The notes under the pieces: model-generated
The model's database searches: none
What the model saw: the letters and a program-made list of their open reading frames with translations, nothing else
What the model was told of the DNA's origin: nothing
Position numbers and translations under genes: made by a program
Shown here: positions 52,452-62,074 of the stretch, piece after piece
Layout of the letters: each line of letters starts with the position of its first letter
Numbering within the stretch: position 1 is the first letter of the stretch
Source: Rhodoplanes sp. Z2-YC6860
GTDB taxonomy: Bacteria > Pseudomonadota > Alphaproteobacteria > Rhizobiales > Xanthobacteraceae
Length of the DNA stretch: 64,000 bases
Assembly (NCBI RefSeq): GCF_001579845.1
Contig: NZ_CP007440.1
Coordinates: 744,001-808,000 of the forward strand
Direction of reading: 5' to 3'

Positions 52452-53173
52452 TGCATGGTTGGCGCGCCCGCTTGGGCTTTCTCATTCCGCCGGGAAATCC
52501 GACCATCGAAAGCGAGATGCCCGAAATGGCGCCGCCCGGGGTTTCGGTGCATTTCTCCCGCATGGTCGCGCCCGGAGAGGGCGGCACCCACGCCGGGCAG
52601 GAGGAGCGCAACCGCTCGCAGATCCAGCACATCGACCAAAGCGCCGACCTCCTCGTCAAGGTGAAGCCCAGCGTCATGATGCTGGCGCACACCGCCAGCA
52701 GTTACACGCTTGGCGTCCGCGCGGAGGCGGAGCTGATCAAACGGCTCGAGGCAAAGTATCAGGTCCAATTCGCGACGGCGTTCGGCAGTGTGGTCGCGGC
52801 GCTCAAGACGCTCGGCGTGAACCGGATCGCGCTCGGCGCCCCTTACGCGAAAGAGATCATGCTCCAGGGCAAGACGCTACTGGAGGAGCACGGCTTTGCG
52901 GTCGTCAGCCATGGCGTGCTTGAAAACGTGACTAATATCTTCGACGAGACGCCGGAGCGCGCCTATGGACTCGGGCGCTCGGTGAACACGCCGCAGGTCG
53001 AGGCGGTGTTTCTCAGCGGGCTCGGCATGCCGACGATCCCGATCCTGGAGACGCTCGAACAGGATCTCGGCAAGCCGGTGATTTCGGCCGCCTCCGCCAT
53101 GATGTGGAATGCGTTGCAACTCGCCGGCGTGCGCAACCACGTGCCCGGTTATGGGCGGCTGCTGGCCGGTTAA
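52448..53173 (+). CDS. Asp/Glu racemase-superfamily protein lacking catalytic cysteines
   Basis: 241 residues of the maleate isomerase/arylmalonate decarboxylase/Asp-Glu racemase fold: LGFLIPPGNPTIESEMPEMA at the start, MMLAHTASSYTLGVRAEAEL, and VEAVFLSGLGMPTIPILETL. In the enzymes, the latter two segments carry the two catalytic Cys. Here the positions read Ala/Ser and Gly, and the protein has no cysteine at all. It may use another chemistry, or be a ligand-binding protein. Translational coupling to the response regulator links it to the two-component unit. Confidence 0.75.
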   Translation: MMHGWRARLGFLIPPGNPTIESEMPEMAPPGVSVHFSRMVAPGEGGTHAGQEERNRSQIQHIDQSADLLVKVKPSVMMLAHTASSYTLGVRAEAELIKRLEAKYQVQFATAFGSVVAALKTLGVNRIALGAPYAKEIMLQGKTLLEEHGFAVVSHGVLENVTNIFDETPERAYGLGRSVNTPQVEAVFLSGLGMPTIPILETLEQDLGKPVISAASAMMWNALQLAGVRNHVPGYGRLLAG

Positions 53174-53994
53174 TGCGACATCAGTACCGGCACGGTCATG
53201 CTGTCCAGCATGCCCCTTGTGGCGCCGCCGAGAAGGAACTCGCGCAACCGCGAATGCCCATAGCCGCCCATGACGATGAGATCGGCCCCGCTGTCGGCGG
53301 CCCGCGACAGCAGCACGTTTGCAATGTCGTTGCCGGGGGCGACGATCGGCTTGAGCTCGACCTTGAATCCGTGACGCGCCAGATGATCGGCAATCTGCGC
53401 GCCGCGAATGGTGCTGCGCTGCTCTTTCGCCTCGACCGTGACGATATCGATCGTGCCGGCCCGCCCGAGCAAAGGCATCGCATCGCCCAGCGCGCGTGAC
53501 GCGTTCTTGCTGCCGTCCCAGCACAGCATGACGCGATCGAGCTTGAGGCCGGTTTTCTGGATGTAGGGCACCACCAGGACCGGGCGTCCGGATTCGAGCA
53601 GGGCGGCTTCGATGATCAGGCTTTCCGGCAGGTCGTTCTCGCGTTGCTCTTGTGCGACGACGGACAGATCGTAGTGGCGCGCGGCCTCGGCAAAGAGCTG
53701 CGCGACCTCGGCGGTGAAGTCGGTCACCACACTCGAGTCGGATTGGATGCCGGCGCGGCGGGCGCGTTCGTCGAAGGATCGCTTGGCTTTTTCCGCCTCG
53801 GCCTGGCGTTCGTCGGTATAGGCGTCGAAGGTTGTGGCCGAGATGCCGTCCAACGTATCGGCGATCGGCAGTTTGCAAGCCGCCGCCACGGCGGACAGAT
53901 GCGCATCGAACATCTCGGCGGCCGAAATGGCGAAGTCGCCGGCAAAGTCGTTCGGTTTTCCGACCGTGAGATTGACCAGAATATCTTTGATCAT
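53170..53994 (-). CDS. Tandem-domain universal stress protein
   Basis: 274 residues from ATG 53994 (MIKDILVNLTVGKPNDFAGD); the longer upstream frame is antisense to the next gene. Two UspA-like domains are present. The second has the ATP-binding loop LIVMGGYGHSRLREFLLGGA, and the first a degenerate version. Such proteins are often induced in starvation or oxygen limitation. It converges on the racemase-like gene, overlapping by four bases, and lies beside an NDH-2 gene. Confidence 0.88.
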   Translation of the reverse strand: MIKDILVNLTVGKPNDFAGDFAISAAEMFDAHLSAVAAACKLPIADTLDGISATTFDAYTDERQAEAEKAKRSFDERARRAGIQSDSSVVTDFTAEVAQLFAEAARHYDLSVVAQEQRENDLPESLIIEAALLESGRPVLVVPYIQKTGLKLDRVMLCWDGSKNASRALGDAMPLLGRAGTIDIVTVEAKEQRSTIRGAQIADHLARHGFKVELKPIVAPGNDIANVLLSRAADSGADLIVMGGYGHSRLREFLLGGATRGMLDSMTVPVLMSH

Positions 53995-54032
53995 GGCATC
54001 GCCTCGATTTGGTCGCCCAACAGAATGACTAG

Positions 54033-55373
54033 CTAACTTGCTTTCGATTGCAACCCGTGGCGCTGATCTTGGTGCTGATCTTGGCGCTGCTCGCCGGGAC
54101 GTGGAGCCGGCCCCGTGATCAGGCGGCTGCCCCGTTCGAAGGTGAGGTAACTCCAAGCCCAGTTCAGCGCGACGACGAAGCGGTTGCGGAAGCCGATCAG
54201 GTAGTAGATGTGCGCCACGGTCCAAAGGAGCCACGCCGGCAAGCCCGACACCTTCAGCTTGCCGAACTGCGCCACCGCGCGCGAGCGTCCGATGGTGGCG
54301 AGCGAGCCATAATCGCGATAGCGGAAGGCTGGAACGGTCCGGCCGCCCTGCCGCGCGATCAGCGCTTGGGCGACGTACTGGCCCTGCTGCTTCGCGACCG
54401 GCGCGACACCCGGCAGCGGCGCGCCGTCCTCGTCGATCACCGCTGCAGTGTCGCCGATCACGAACACTTCGGGATGTCCGGGCACCGAAAGATCGCCGCG
54501 GACCCTGACGCGCCCGGCGCGGTCGGTTTCCGCGCCGAGCCAGCGGCCCGCCGGTGAAGCCATCACTCCGGCCGCCCAGATGATGGTGCGGGTCGGGATG
54601 AACGTGCCGCCCAGGCGAACGCCGTCGTCGCTGCAATCGGTGACCGCCGAGCCGAGACGCACCTCGACGCCGAGCTGCTCCAGCGAGCGGCGCGCCGCAG
54701 CCGACAGCGTCTCGTCGAACGGCGTGAGCACGCGGTCCGCGGCCTCGACCAGGATGATGCGGGCGGACCGCGGATCGATCGACCGGAAGTCGGAGGCGAG
54801 CGCGCGCTTGGCTAGCTCCGCAATCGCGCCGGCCATCTCGACGCCCGTGGGGCCTCCGCCGATCACCACGAAGGTCAGCAGCCGTGCGCGCTCGTCGGCG
54901 TCGGCCTCGGTCTCGGCGCGCTCGAAGGCTAGCAGGATGCGCCGCCGCACGGCCGTCGCGTCATCGAGCGTCTTGAGGCCCGGCGCCACGGCCGCCCAGT
55001 CGTCGTGGCCGAAATAGGCGTGCCGCGCACCGGTTGCGATCACCATATGATCGTAAGCCACGCGGCGGTCGTCGGTGATCACCTCCTTGCGGGCGAGATC
55101 GACGCCCGACACCTCGCCGAGCATGACTTTTAGATTGCGCTGGTCGTTGAGAACGTGGCGGATCGGGGCCGCGATATCGGCGGGCGACAACCCTGCGGTG
55201 GCGACCTGATAGAGCAGCGGCTGGAACAGATGATGGTTGGTACGGTCGATCAGCGTGATGTCGAACGGCGCCTTGGCGAGAGCTTTGGCGGCTGACAGCC
55301 CGCCGAAGCCGCCGCCGACGATCACCACGCGGGGCTTGCGGGCAGCGTCAACTCCATCACGGACGTCGCTCAT
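54033..55373 (-). CDS. ndh: Type II NADH dehydrogenase
   Basis: 446 residues from ATG 55373, with GGAGCTTGCC directly upstream. PRVVIVGGGFGGLSAAKAL is the FAD site and VVIGGGPTGVEMAGAIAELA the NADH site. FVIGDTAAVIDEDGAPLPGV contacts FAD, and GVAPVAKQQGQYVAQALIAR is the quinone-side segment. The C-terminus (LLWTVAHIYYLIGFRNRFVV) is the hydrophobic stretch that holds NDH-2 on the inner membrane. It oxidises NADH to reduce quinone without proton pumping. It is close to a universal stress gene on the same strand, 38 bases away. Confidence 0.9.
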   Translation of the reverse strand: MSDVRDGVDAARKPRVVIVGGGFGGLSAAKALAKAPFDITLIDRTNHHLFQPLLYQVATAGLSPADIAAPIRHVLNDQRNLKVMLGEVSGVDLARKEVITDDRRVAYDHMVIATGARHAYFGHDDWAAVAPGLKTLDDATAVRRRILLAFERAETEADADERARLLTFVVIGGGPTGVEMAGAIAELAKRALASDFRSIDPRSARIILVEAADRVLTPFDETLSAAARRSLEQLGVEVRLGSAVTDCSDDGVRLGGTFIPTRTIIWAAGVMASPAGRWLGAETDRAGRVRVRGDLSVPGHPEVFVIGDTAAVIDEDGAPLPGVAPVAKQQGQYVAQALIARQGGRTVPAFRYRDYGSLATIGRSRAVAQFGKLKVSGLPAWLLWTVAHIYYLIGFRNRFVVALNWAWSYLTFERGSRLITGPAPRPGEQRQDQHQDQRHGLQSKAS

Positions 55374-55474
55374 GGCAAGCTCCATGCCATTCCGGGGCGA
55401 CGCATGAAACTGCGTCACCTCCCAAGATATGGGCATGCTTCCTCGGAAGCGCCATCGTCCATTTGGATGCCGGT

Positions 55475-58400
55475 TCAGAACAAACTGTATTGCTGCGGTG
55501 GCCGTCGTTTTGGCTGAGCCGGTCCGTGCTGTGTCGTCAGTTCGGCCGCGAGCCCCTTCAGGAAGCGCGATGGCGGCAGTGCGCGGCGGGCGCCGCGCCA
55601 GAATCGCTCAGCCGCGCGGCTGAGGAACAGCCGATCTTTCGCGCGCGTCATGGCCACATAGAACAGGCGGCGTTCTTCGGGGTCGATATCCTGGCTTTCT
55701 TCCCACGAGAACGGCGTAAGCCCGTCCTCCATGCCGACCACGAACACCACGGCGAATTCCAATCCCTTGGCCGCATGCATGGTCAGGAGCGAAACACGGT
55801 CGGCGCGCGGGTCGCGGAAGTCGGCTTCGGTGGCGAGCGCGATCTGCTCGCGCAGGTGTGTTTCGTCGCCTGCGACGTTTTCCAATGCCGCAAGCGCCGT
55901 TATCCAGCCTTTTGCTTCCGCGACAGCCGCGATGTCGGTTTCCAAGGCGCGCTCCGCCGCCATCGCGATGCGCGCCGGAAGCTCCAGATCGGCAAGCGCT
56001 TCACGATGTTCGGTCAGCGCCGCGAGGATGGCTTCGACGCCTGCATGTCCGGCCAATGGCTGCGGCGAGCTTTTCTTGAACGGGATGCCGGCGCGGTCAA
56101 AGGCGGTCCGCAACGCCGCCGACTGCGCGTCGGTGCGGTAGAGCACGGAGAAATCGGCGAAGCTCAGCGTGTTCCGGCCAGCCTTGCCGCGATGGGCCGT
56201 CAGCAGATCGTGGCCGCCCATCAGCGTCTCGATGGTCTCGGCAACGAAGCCGGCCTCGTCGTCTTCGCTCGCGGCCGCATGCAGCGCGATCGGCTCCTGC
56301 ATCGGCCGGATGATGCCTTCGACCGGCATGCCGACCACCGCGCTCGATGCTGTCACGATGGTTCCGGTCGAGCGATAGTTGCGGTTGAGCCGCAGCGTGC
56401 GGGCGCCGGGGAAATCCGTCGCGAAGCGCGTAAAGCAAGTCGAGTCGGCGCCACGGAAGCCGTAGATCGCCTGGTTCCGATCGCCAATCACGCAGAGATT
56501 GCCGTTCGGCCCGGCGAGCAGCCGCAGCAGGCGGTATTGCTGCTCGTCGACATCCTGGAATTCGTCGGCGAGGACATGCGCGAAGCGTGCCCGCCATGAT
56601 TGGGCGATGGCTTCATCGCGCTCCAGCAACTCCACGGTCAGGGCGACCAGGTCGTCGAAATCGACCCAGTTGTTCTCACGTCCCAATCGCCGCAGCGCTG
56701 CCAGTGCTTCCCGCTCGATGCCGTCTCCGGCAGCGCCAGTCCGCTTCAGCACGGAAATGGAACGGAGCAATTGCCCGGCGCGCGTTGCGCTGATCTGCAT
56801 CGCATCGGCCAACGCGGCTTTGCGTTCTGCCTCGTCGGCAATGCGGAAGCCCGGAGCAAGCCCGAGTGCATCGCTATGGGCGCGCAAGATGGTGAGCCCG
56901 AGCGAATGGAAGCTGTGTACCGCGATGTCTTGCGCGCGACGCCCCAGCAAAGTTGCAAGCCGCGCCCGCAACTCCTCGGTCGCCCGGCGCGTAAAGGTGA
57001 TGGCAAGGCACGCCGCCGCCGGCACGCCGCGCTCCACGACCAGATGCGCGATGCGGTGCGTGAGCATTCGCGTTTTGCCGGAGCCAGGGCCGGCTGTCAC
57101 GACCACGGGCCCTTCGATCGCCTCGGCCGCCAGAGCCTGATCGGCGTCGAGGCCGCCCAAAAGCCCGCTGCGTCCGGACGGAGCCGCCGCGAGCGGCGCG
57201 TCAATCGGCGCGACGTCGATCTCGATCTCCTTGGCCTGCGGCTTCGCGGTGCGCGCTTTCCGATGCACCGGCCCATCGAACAGCAGACCGCCGCGCGTGA
57301 AGCCCGCGACTTCGTTGTCTTCGAACAAGCGGATCACGCCATATTCGCCGTCGTAACCGGCCTGCCGGATCACAGCCCCTTTGCGCAGCCGCTCGACCGC
57401 CTCGCCGATCAGCGGATCGGCCTTTGAAATATCCTCAACCGGCACCTCGCCAAGCACCGACAACTCGGGGCCGAGCGCTGCGGTGACGCGGTCATAAGCG
57501 GTGCCGACGGATTTCGAGCCGACGCCGCTCGCCATGATCTCGGAGATGATCTCCGGCAACGGCACCAGGCTCGACACCTCGCCGGCGGTGGCCGGCGGTT
57601 TCGTCTCCGCCTCGCTGCGGTCGGCCAGCATCTCGACTCTGTGCGCGACGCCCACGGTGACGCCTTTGCCGCACACCGGACAGCGGCCGTCGAGTGCAAG
57701 CGTCTCCTTCGGATCGAGCCGCACGCCGCAGGTGCGGTGGCCGTCCATATGATATTTGCCCTCTTCGGGAAAGAACTCGACCGTGCCGCCATAGCCGTCG
57801 CCGGTTTCGAGCGCGTGTCGAATTGCGAAATAGTCCGGCTCGCAAGTGAACTGCGTCGCTTCGCGGCCGAGTTTGCCCGGCGAATGCGCATCCGAGTTCG
57901 ACGTCAGCCGGTAGCGGTCGAGGAACGAGATGCGCCAGTTCATCGCCGGATCGGACGACAGGCCGGTCTCGACCGCAAAGATGTGATCCGTGAGATCGCC
58001 GTAGCACTCCGCGATCGTATCGAAGCCCGACTGCGAGCCGAGCGCCGAGAACCACGGCGTCCAGATGTGCGCGGGCACGAGATAGCAGTGCGGCCCGGAC
58101 TGCAGCGCGATTTCCAACAGATTGCGCGAATCCAGGCCCAGGATCGGACGGCCGTCGGAGGCGATATTGCCAACGCGGGCGAGGCTTGCAGCGAGGCGAT
58201 CGGCGGTCTCGAAATCTGGCGCATAGATCAGGTGATGCACCTTCCGGGTCTTCTCGCCCTTCTTGTAGATCGTGGAGATCTCGGTCGAGAGCATGAAGCG
58301 CACCGGACGCCGGCAGGCGGGCGGCAGCGTCTTCCACAATTCGCTTTCGATGTCCGGCCGCAACCGAAACAGCCCGCGGCCATCCGGCACCAGCTTGTCC

Positions 58401-58558
58401 TTGATCTCGGCAAGCCATTGCGGGTGCACGCAGTCGCCGGTGCCGACCACGCCGATGCCCTTGCGCGCCGCCCACCAGGCCAGGTGCTCGAGATCGAGGT
58501 CCCGGCTGGTGGCGCGGGAATGCTTCGAGTGGACGTGGAGATCGGCGTGGAATGTCAT
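55475..58558 (-). CDS. Endonuclease Q-like PHP nuclease fused to UvrD/PcrA-type helicase
   Basis: About 1027 residues from ATG 58558 (MTFHADLHVHSKHSRATSRD). The N-terminal 400 residues match endonuclease Q (TIGR00375, PHP family): GIGVVGTGDCVHPQWL, STEISTIYKKGEKTRKVHHL, PAHIWTPWFSALGSQSGFD, SNSDAHSPGKLGREA, FFPEEGKYHMDGHRTCGV and CPVCGKG. All PHP metal ligands are present. From about 480 a superfamily 1 helicase follows: VVTAGPGSGKTRML, ADEFQDVDEQQYRLL, GDRNQAIYGFRGAD, LTMHAAKGLEFAVVF and FYVAMTRAKDRLFLS. EndoQ cuts DNA 5' of deaminated bases; the fused helicase may unwind from the nick. Confidence 0.88.
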   Translation of the reverse strand: MTFHADLHVHSKHSRATSRDLDLEHLAWWAARKGIGVVGTGDCVHPQWLAEIKDKLVPDGRGLFRLRPDIESELWKTLPPACRRPVRFMLSTEISTIYKKGEKTRKVHHLIYAPDFETADRLAASLARVGNIASDGRPILGLDSRNLLEIALQSGPHCYLVPAHIWTPWFSALGSQSGFDTIAECYGDLTDHIFAVETGLSSDPAMNWRISFLDRYRLTSNSDAHSPGKLGREATQFTCEPDYFAIRHALETGDGYGGTVEFFPEEGKYHMDGHRTCGVRLDPKETLALDGRCPVCGKGVTVGVAHRVEMLADRSEAETKPPATAGEVSSLVPLPEIISEIMASGVGSKSVGTAYDRVTAALGPELSVLGEVPVEDISKADPLIGEAVERLRKGAVIRQAGYDGEYGVIRLFEDNEVAGFTRGGLLFDGPVHRKARTAKPQAKEIEIDVAPIDAPLAAAPSGRSGLLGGLDADQALAAEAIEGPVVVTAGPGSGKTRMLTHRIAHLVVERGVPAAACLAITFTRRATEELRARLATLLGRRAQDIAVHSFHSLGLTILRAHSDALGLAPGFRIADEAERKAALADAMQISATRAGQLLRSISVLKRTGAAGDGIEREALAALRRLGRENNWVDFDDLVALTVELLERDEAIAQSWRARFAHVLADEFQDVDEQQYRLLRLLAGPNGNLCVIGDRNQAIYGFRGADSTCFTRFATDFPGARTLRLNRNYRSTGTIVTASSAVVGMPVEGIIRPMQEPIALHAAASEDDEAGFVAETIETLMGGHDLLTAHRGKAGRNTLSFADFSVLYRTDAQSAALRTAFDRAGIPFKKSSPQPLAGHAGVEAILAALTEHREALADLELPARIAMAAERALETDIAAVAEAKGWITALAALENVAGDETHLREQIALATEADFRDPRADRVSLLTMHAAKGLEFAVVFVVGMEDGLTPFSWEESQDIDPEERRLFYVAMTRAKDRLFLSRAAERFWRGARRALPPSRFLKGLAAELTTQHGPAQPKRRPPQQYSLF

Positions 58559-58660
58559 GGTGGCGCAGGTCCAGCGGGACTCGACGGCACCAAGCCTCAA
58601 ACCCGGGAGCGGCAATTCAAGGGGCGCTGGACAGTTTTCGACAAGATAAGAGAGTTTTGC

Positions 58661-60193
58661 TCAGCTCATTTTCTTGCGCGCGCGGGCCAGCGTTTCGGCA
58701 GGCGTTCCCGAGGCATCGACGATGGACCAATTCACATCGCCCAGCGCGAACTCCTCCTGCTGCCGCGCCACGGCGGCATTGGCATCGGAGGCGTCCGGGC
58801 CGCGGCCGCCGATCCGTTTGATGCGCGTGTCGATATCGGCGGTGAGGTAGAAGCCCTGAAACGCAACGCCTGCGTCGCGGGCGACGATCTCGATCGCTTC
58901 GCGTTCGTTCTCCTTCGCAAACACGGCGTCAGCGATCACCGAATGGCCGGCGCGCGCAATGCGCGCCGCCTTGTCGTACAGCACCGCGTAGACTCGTTCT
59001 GACACCTCGGCCCGATAGGCGTCAGGCGACAGCCTTTCGGTTTCGCTTTTGCCGAACAGTGTCTTTCTTTCGACATCGGAGCGCAGCACCAGCGCGCCCG
59101 GCACAGGCCCAATGAAGGGTGCAAGGTCCTTCGCAAGCACTGATTTGCCGGTGCCGGACAGGCCGCCAGTCGCGATGACCTTCGGCGCCGGCGGCGTCAG
59201 CAGTTCGAGCGCCAGTCGGAAATATTTTGCGGCCGCCTGCGCAATGGCATCGCGCTGGTCGTCTGCGGCCCGTTCCAATCGTGCCGCCGTCACCATGGCG
59301 CGAATCGACGCTCGCAACGACAGGAACAGCGGCAACGCTGCGAGCCCGTCACAGTCCTCGATCCGCCGCGACGCCTCGAAATAGCCGTTCAGCACCGTGT
59401 TGGCAGCGCCGCCGAGGTCGCGTTCGACAAGGTCCATCAGCAGGAAGGCGAGGTCGTAAAGCACATCGCCCGAAGCGATGACGGGATCGAACTCGATGGC
59501 ATCGAACGCCACCGGCTCGTTGTCCACCAGCGCGATGTTGCCGAGATGCAGATCGCCATGGCAGCGACGGATCAACCCGAGTTTTCCGCGTTCGATCAGC
59601 AGCGGACGCACGCGATCAAGAGCCGCGCGCGAGCGGCGGTCAAGTTCTTCGAGCTGCGCGTTCGGGAAGATGGTCGCGTGCCGGCGGAATCCATTCGTAT
59701 TCTGATCGATGTAATTTTCGAGCGCCGCAAGCCACGGTGCGCCGTCGACCGCCTCAGCGCGTCGATGCATAGCAGCCACCATGCGGGCGAGCTTTTCCGG
59801 CAGGCCGTGACGCAGCTCGCCGCGCTCGGCAATATGATCGAGCGTCTGCGCTTCGTCGAAGCGTGTCATCTCGACCGCCCACTCGACGGGCTCGCCCGCG
59901 CCATCGAGCTTGAGCCCGCCTTGGGCCTCGCGGGTGATCGGCACGATGCGGTGGTAGAGTTCGGGCGCGAAGCGCTGATTGACCTCGAGCTCGGCCGCAC
60001 AGGCGGCCTTGCGCTTCTGCAACGTCGAATAGTCGAGAAACGGAAAGCGCACCGCGCGCTTGACCTTGTAGGCGCGGTCGCCTGCGAGAAACACCGATGC
60101 CGCGTGGGTGTCGAAGCGCGTCACTTTCTTGCCGGCATGCGTCGCCGGATCGGCGAGCAGCGCAAACACGGCATTTTGCTGATGGTCGGTCAT
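58661..60193 (-). CDS. Aminoglycoside phosphotransferase-like domain fused to P-loop kinase
   Basis: 510 residues. The N-terminal 330 residues are APH-like, with the catalytic loop RCHGDLHLGNIALVDNEPVA and metal Asp in AFDAIEFDP. The C-terminal part has a Walker A VIATGGLSGTGKSVLAKDL and resembles gluconate/shikimate-type P-loop kinases. This two-domain architecture is widespread in Proteobacteria as an uncharacterised family. Substrates are unknown, and antibiotic resistance should not be assumed. It lies about 100 bases upstream of the EndoQ-helicase gene on the same strand. Confidence 0.85.
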   Translation of the reverse strand: MTDHQQNAVFALLADPATHAGKKVTRFDTHAASVFLAGDRAYKVKRAVRFPFLDYSTLQKRKAACAAELEVNQRFAPELYHRIVPITREAQGGLKLDGAGEPVEWAVEMTRFDEAQTLDHIAERGELRHGLPEKLARMVAAMHRRAEAVDGAPWLAALENYIDQNTNGFRRHATIFPNAQLEELDRRSRAALDRVRPLLIERGKLGLIRRCHGDLHLGNIALVDNEPVAFDAIEFDPVIASGDVLYDLAFLLMDLVERDLGGAANTVLNGYFEASRRIEDCDGLAALPLFLSLRASIRAMVTAARLERAADDQRDAIAQAAAKYFRLALELLTPPAPKVIATGGLSGTGKSVLAKDLAPFIGPVPGALVLRSDVERKTLFGKSETERLSPDAYRAEVSERVYAVLYDKAARIARAGHSVIADAVFAKENEREAIEIVARDAGVAFQGFYLTADIDTRIKRIGGRGPDASDANAAVARQQEEFALGDVNWSIVDASGTPAETLARARKKMS

Positions 60194-60278
60194 GGACTTT
60201 GACAGCGGACTCGCGTCGACAACGCCTCACCCTGAAACCGGTTCAACGCGGCCGCCTTGATCGCGATCAAGGCGGCAA

Positions 60279-60788
60279 CTAGCGGCGGGCGGGCCGAATT
60301 TGTCGCATCAGCGACCGAAACCATCTCGTAATCGACTGGAACTGGTGCGTCACGGCCTGCCAGGCCGGCATCGCCTTGAACCAGCCAAGCCAGCCGGTCA
60401 CGAAATCATGCGCCTTCGCGAACAGCGGGATCGTCATCAGCTTGGGCTGGCCGATTTGGTAAATGCGTTCCACGATCGCGATCTTCAAAAGCTCGGCGCC
60501 GGCAATCACGATCACGCCGTGGATGAAGTGGCCTTCCGCGATCAGATAAAAGCCCACGGGCTTCGCAGGCTCCAGCACGGCGACCGGCACGATGAATAGG
60601 GCCAGCGTGGTGTAGGGCCCGAGCCGCCCGATCGCCTGCGTGAGCTTGTCGAACAGGCCAAGCCGGGCAAGGGCCCGCGAGATCGGCCGGATGAACGACA
60701 GGAACAGCGCATCCACAAAGAAATAGAGCGCCGCCGCAACCATCACGAACGGTGCAAGGATCGTCCTGATGGGCGATTTGGAGCGCAT
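60279..60788 (-). CDS. Small inner-membrane protein, unknown function
   Basis: 169 residues from ATG 60788; the frame extends upstream but without conserved sequence. Two or more helices are apparent: TILAPFVMVAAALYFFVDAL near the start and TTLALFIVPVAVLEPAKPVG, then GHFIHGVIVIAGAELLKIAI. The C-terminus is amphipathic and basic. I recognise no family by name. No strong ribosome site. Confidence 0.65.
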   Translation of the reverse strand: MRSKSPIRTILAPFVMVAAALYFFVDALFLSFIRPISRALARLGLFDKLTQAIGRLGPYTTLALFIVPVAVLEPAKPVGFYLIAEGHFIHGVIVIAGAELLKIAIVERIYQIGQPKLMTIPLFAKAHDFVTGWLGWFKAMPAWQAVTHQFQSITRWFRSLMRQIRPARR

Positions 60789-60958
60789 GTGGACCACGTT
60801 ACCCCCGAATGGCGCACAATATTCGGCGACAGCGTCGTCACCGCTCGATGCTTTCGCAACTATGTTGCCACAGCTTGCAAACAAGGGCGGAGATGAAATC
60901 GTCTCTACCGCACAGGAAGGCGGCCGAATACGGCAGGGATTTTGCAGGGGCGGGCCTC

Positions 60959-62074
60959 ATGCGTGCTTCAGTTTTCAGATTATCCATGTCCCATCCTGGG
61001 GACGTCTCTGCGCTGGAACAGTTGTTCTCCAGAGGCCTCCTCGCGCCGGCCGACATCGTTGCAATCATCGGCAAAACCGAAGGCAACGGCGGGGTGAATG
61101 ACTTTACGCGCGGCTATTTCACCCAAAGCCTGATGGGTCTGCTGGGGCGCAAGCTTGGCCAGGAGCCGGAGAAGTTGATCGAGCGCATTCCGTGCGTGCT
61201 GTCCGGCGGCACCGAAGGCGTTCTCAGCCCGCACTATGTGGTGCTGGCGCGAAGTGGCGCGCCGCCCGCAACGCCTCATGCAACGCCGGCACTGGCGATC
61301 GGCACCGCGGTCAGCTTAGCCCTGCCGGCTGAGCATGTCGGGCGCAACGCTCACGTGCGGAGTGTCGCCGATGCCGTGAAAGCCGCGATGGCCGGGGCCC
61401 ACATCACCGACCCGCGCGACGTGCACTTCGTCCAGGTCAAATGCCCGTGCATCACCTCGGCGCGCGCCGAAGCCGCCAAGGCGCGCGGGCAGACCGTTGT
61501 GACGACCGATCCGAACCGTTCGATGGCGTTGGCGCGCGCTGCGGGCGCGTTCGGCGTGGCGCTCGCGCTTGGCGAAGCCGATGCGGTGGACGAGAGCGCG
61601 ATGCTGCGCGACTTCGGTGTGCTCTCCAATTGCGCCAGCATTTCTTCGGGCGTCGAGGTCGAGGCCAACGAAGTGATCGTGCTCGGCAACAGTCGCTTCT
61701 GGTCGGGCGATCTCGTCATTGCGCACCGGCCGATGACGGATGCGCTCGACATCGGCGGCGTGGTCCAGATGCTCAGTGACCTGGGCATCGAGGCGAAACC
61801 GCAAGTGAGCGCGCGCGATCTTGCCCGCCTTCGCGCCGTATTCGTCAAATGCGAGCCCGATCGTCGCGGCGCGATCCGCGGCCATCGCCATACCATGCTG
61901 GACGACACCGACATCAATGCGCAACGCCATGTGCGCGGCGCGCTCGGTGGTCTGGTCGCCGGCGTGATCGGCGACGGGCGGATTTTCGTCTCGGGCGGCG
62001 CCGAGCATCAAGGCCCCGACGGCGGCGGGCTGATCGCGGCGATTGCCGAGCGCGCACCGGCGGAGGTCCGTTGA
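60959..62074 (+). CDS. Ring-opening amidohydrolase (cyanuric acid hydrolase/barbiturase family)
   Basis: 371 residues from ATG 60959, the usual family length. The three-fold Ser/Lys architecture is visible: GKTEGNGGVNDFTRGYFTQS and CVLSGGTEGVLSPHYVV (first unit), VQVKCPCITSARAEAA and NCASISSGVEVEANE (second), KCEPDRRGAIRGHRHTM and VSGGAEHQGPDGGGLIA (third). Known members open the ring of cyanuric acid or barbituric acid. Which substrate applies cannot be told from sequence alone. It overlaps the FAD monooxygenase by one base (TGATG). Confidence 0.88.
   Translation: MRASVFRLSMSHPGDVSALEQLFSRGLLAPADIVAIIGKTEGNGGVNDFTRGYFTQSLMGLLGRKLGQEPEKLIERIPCVLSGGTEGVLSPHYVVLARSGAPPATPHATPALAIGTAVSLALPAEHVGRNAHVRSVADAVKAAMAGAHITDPRDVHFVQVKCPCITSARAEAAKARGQTVVTTDPNRSMALARAAGAFGVALALGEADAVDESAMLRDFGVLSNCASISSGVEVEANEVIVLGNSRFWSGDLVIAHRPMTDALDIGGVVQMLSDLGIEAKPQVSARDLARLRAVFVKCEPDRRGAIRGHRHTMLDDTDINAQRHVRGALGGLVAGVIGDGRIFVSGGAEHQGPDGGGLIAAIAERAPAEVR

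Noticed and set aside
58661-60193. Antibiotic (aminoglycoside) resistance kinase
   Set aside because: The APH-like domain is fused to a P-loop kinase in a widespread uncharacterised family; resistance is not supported.
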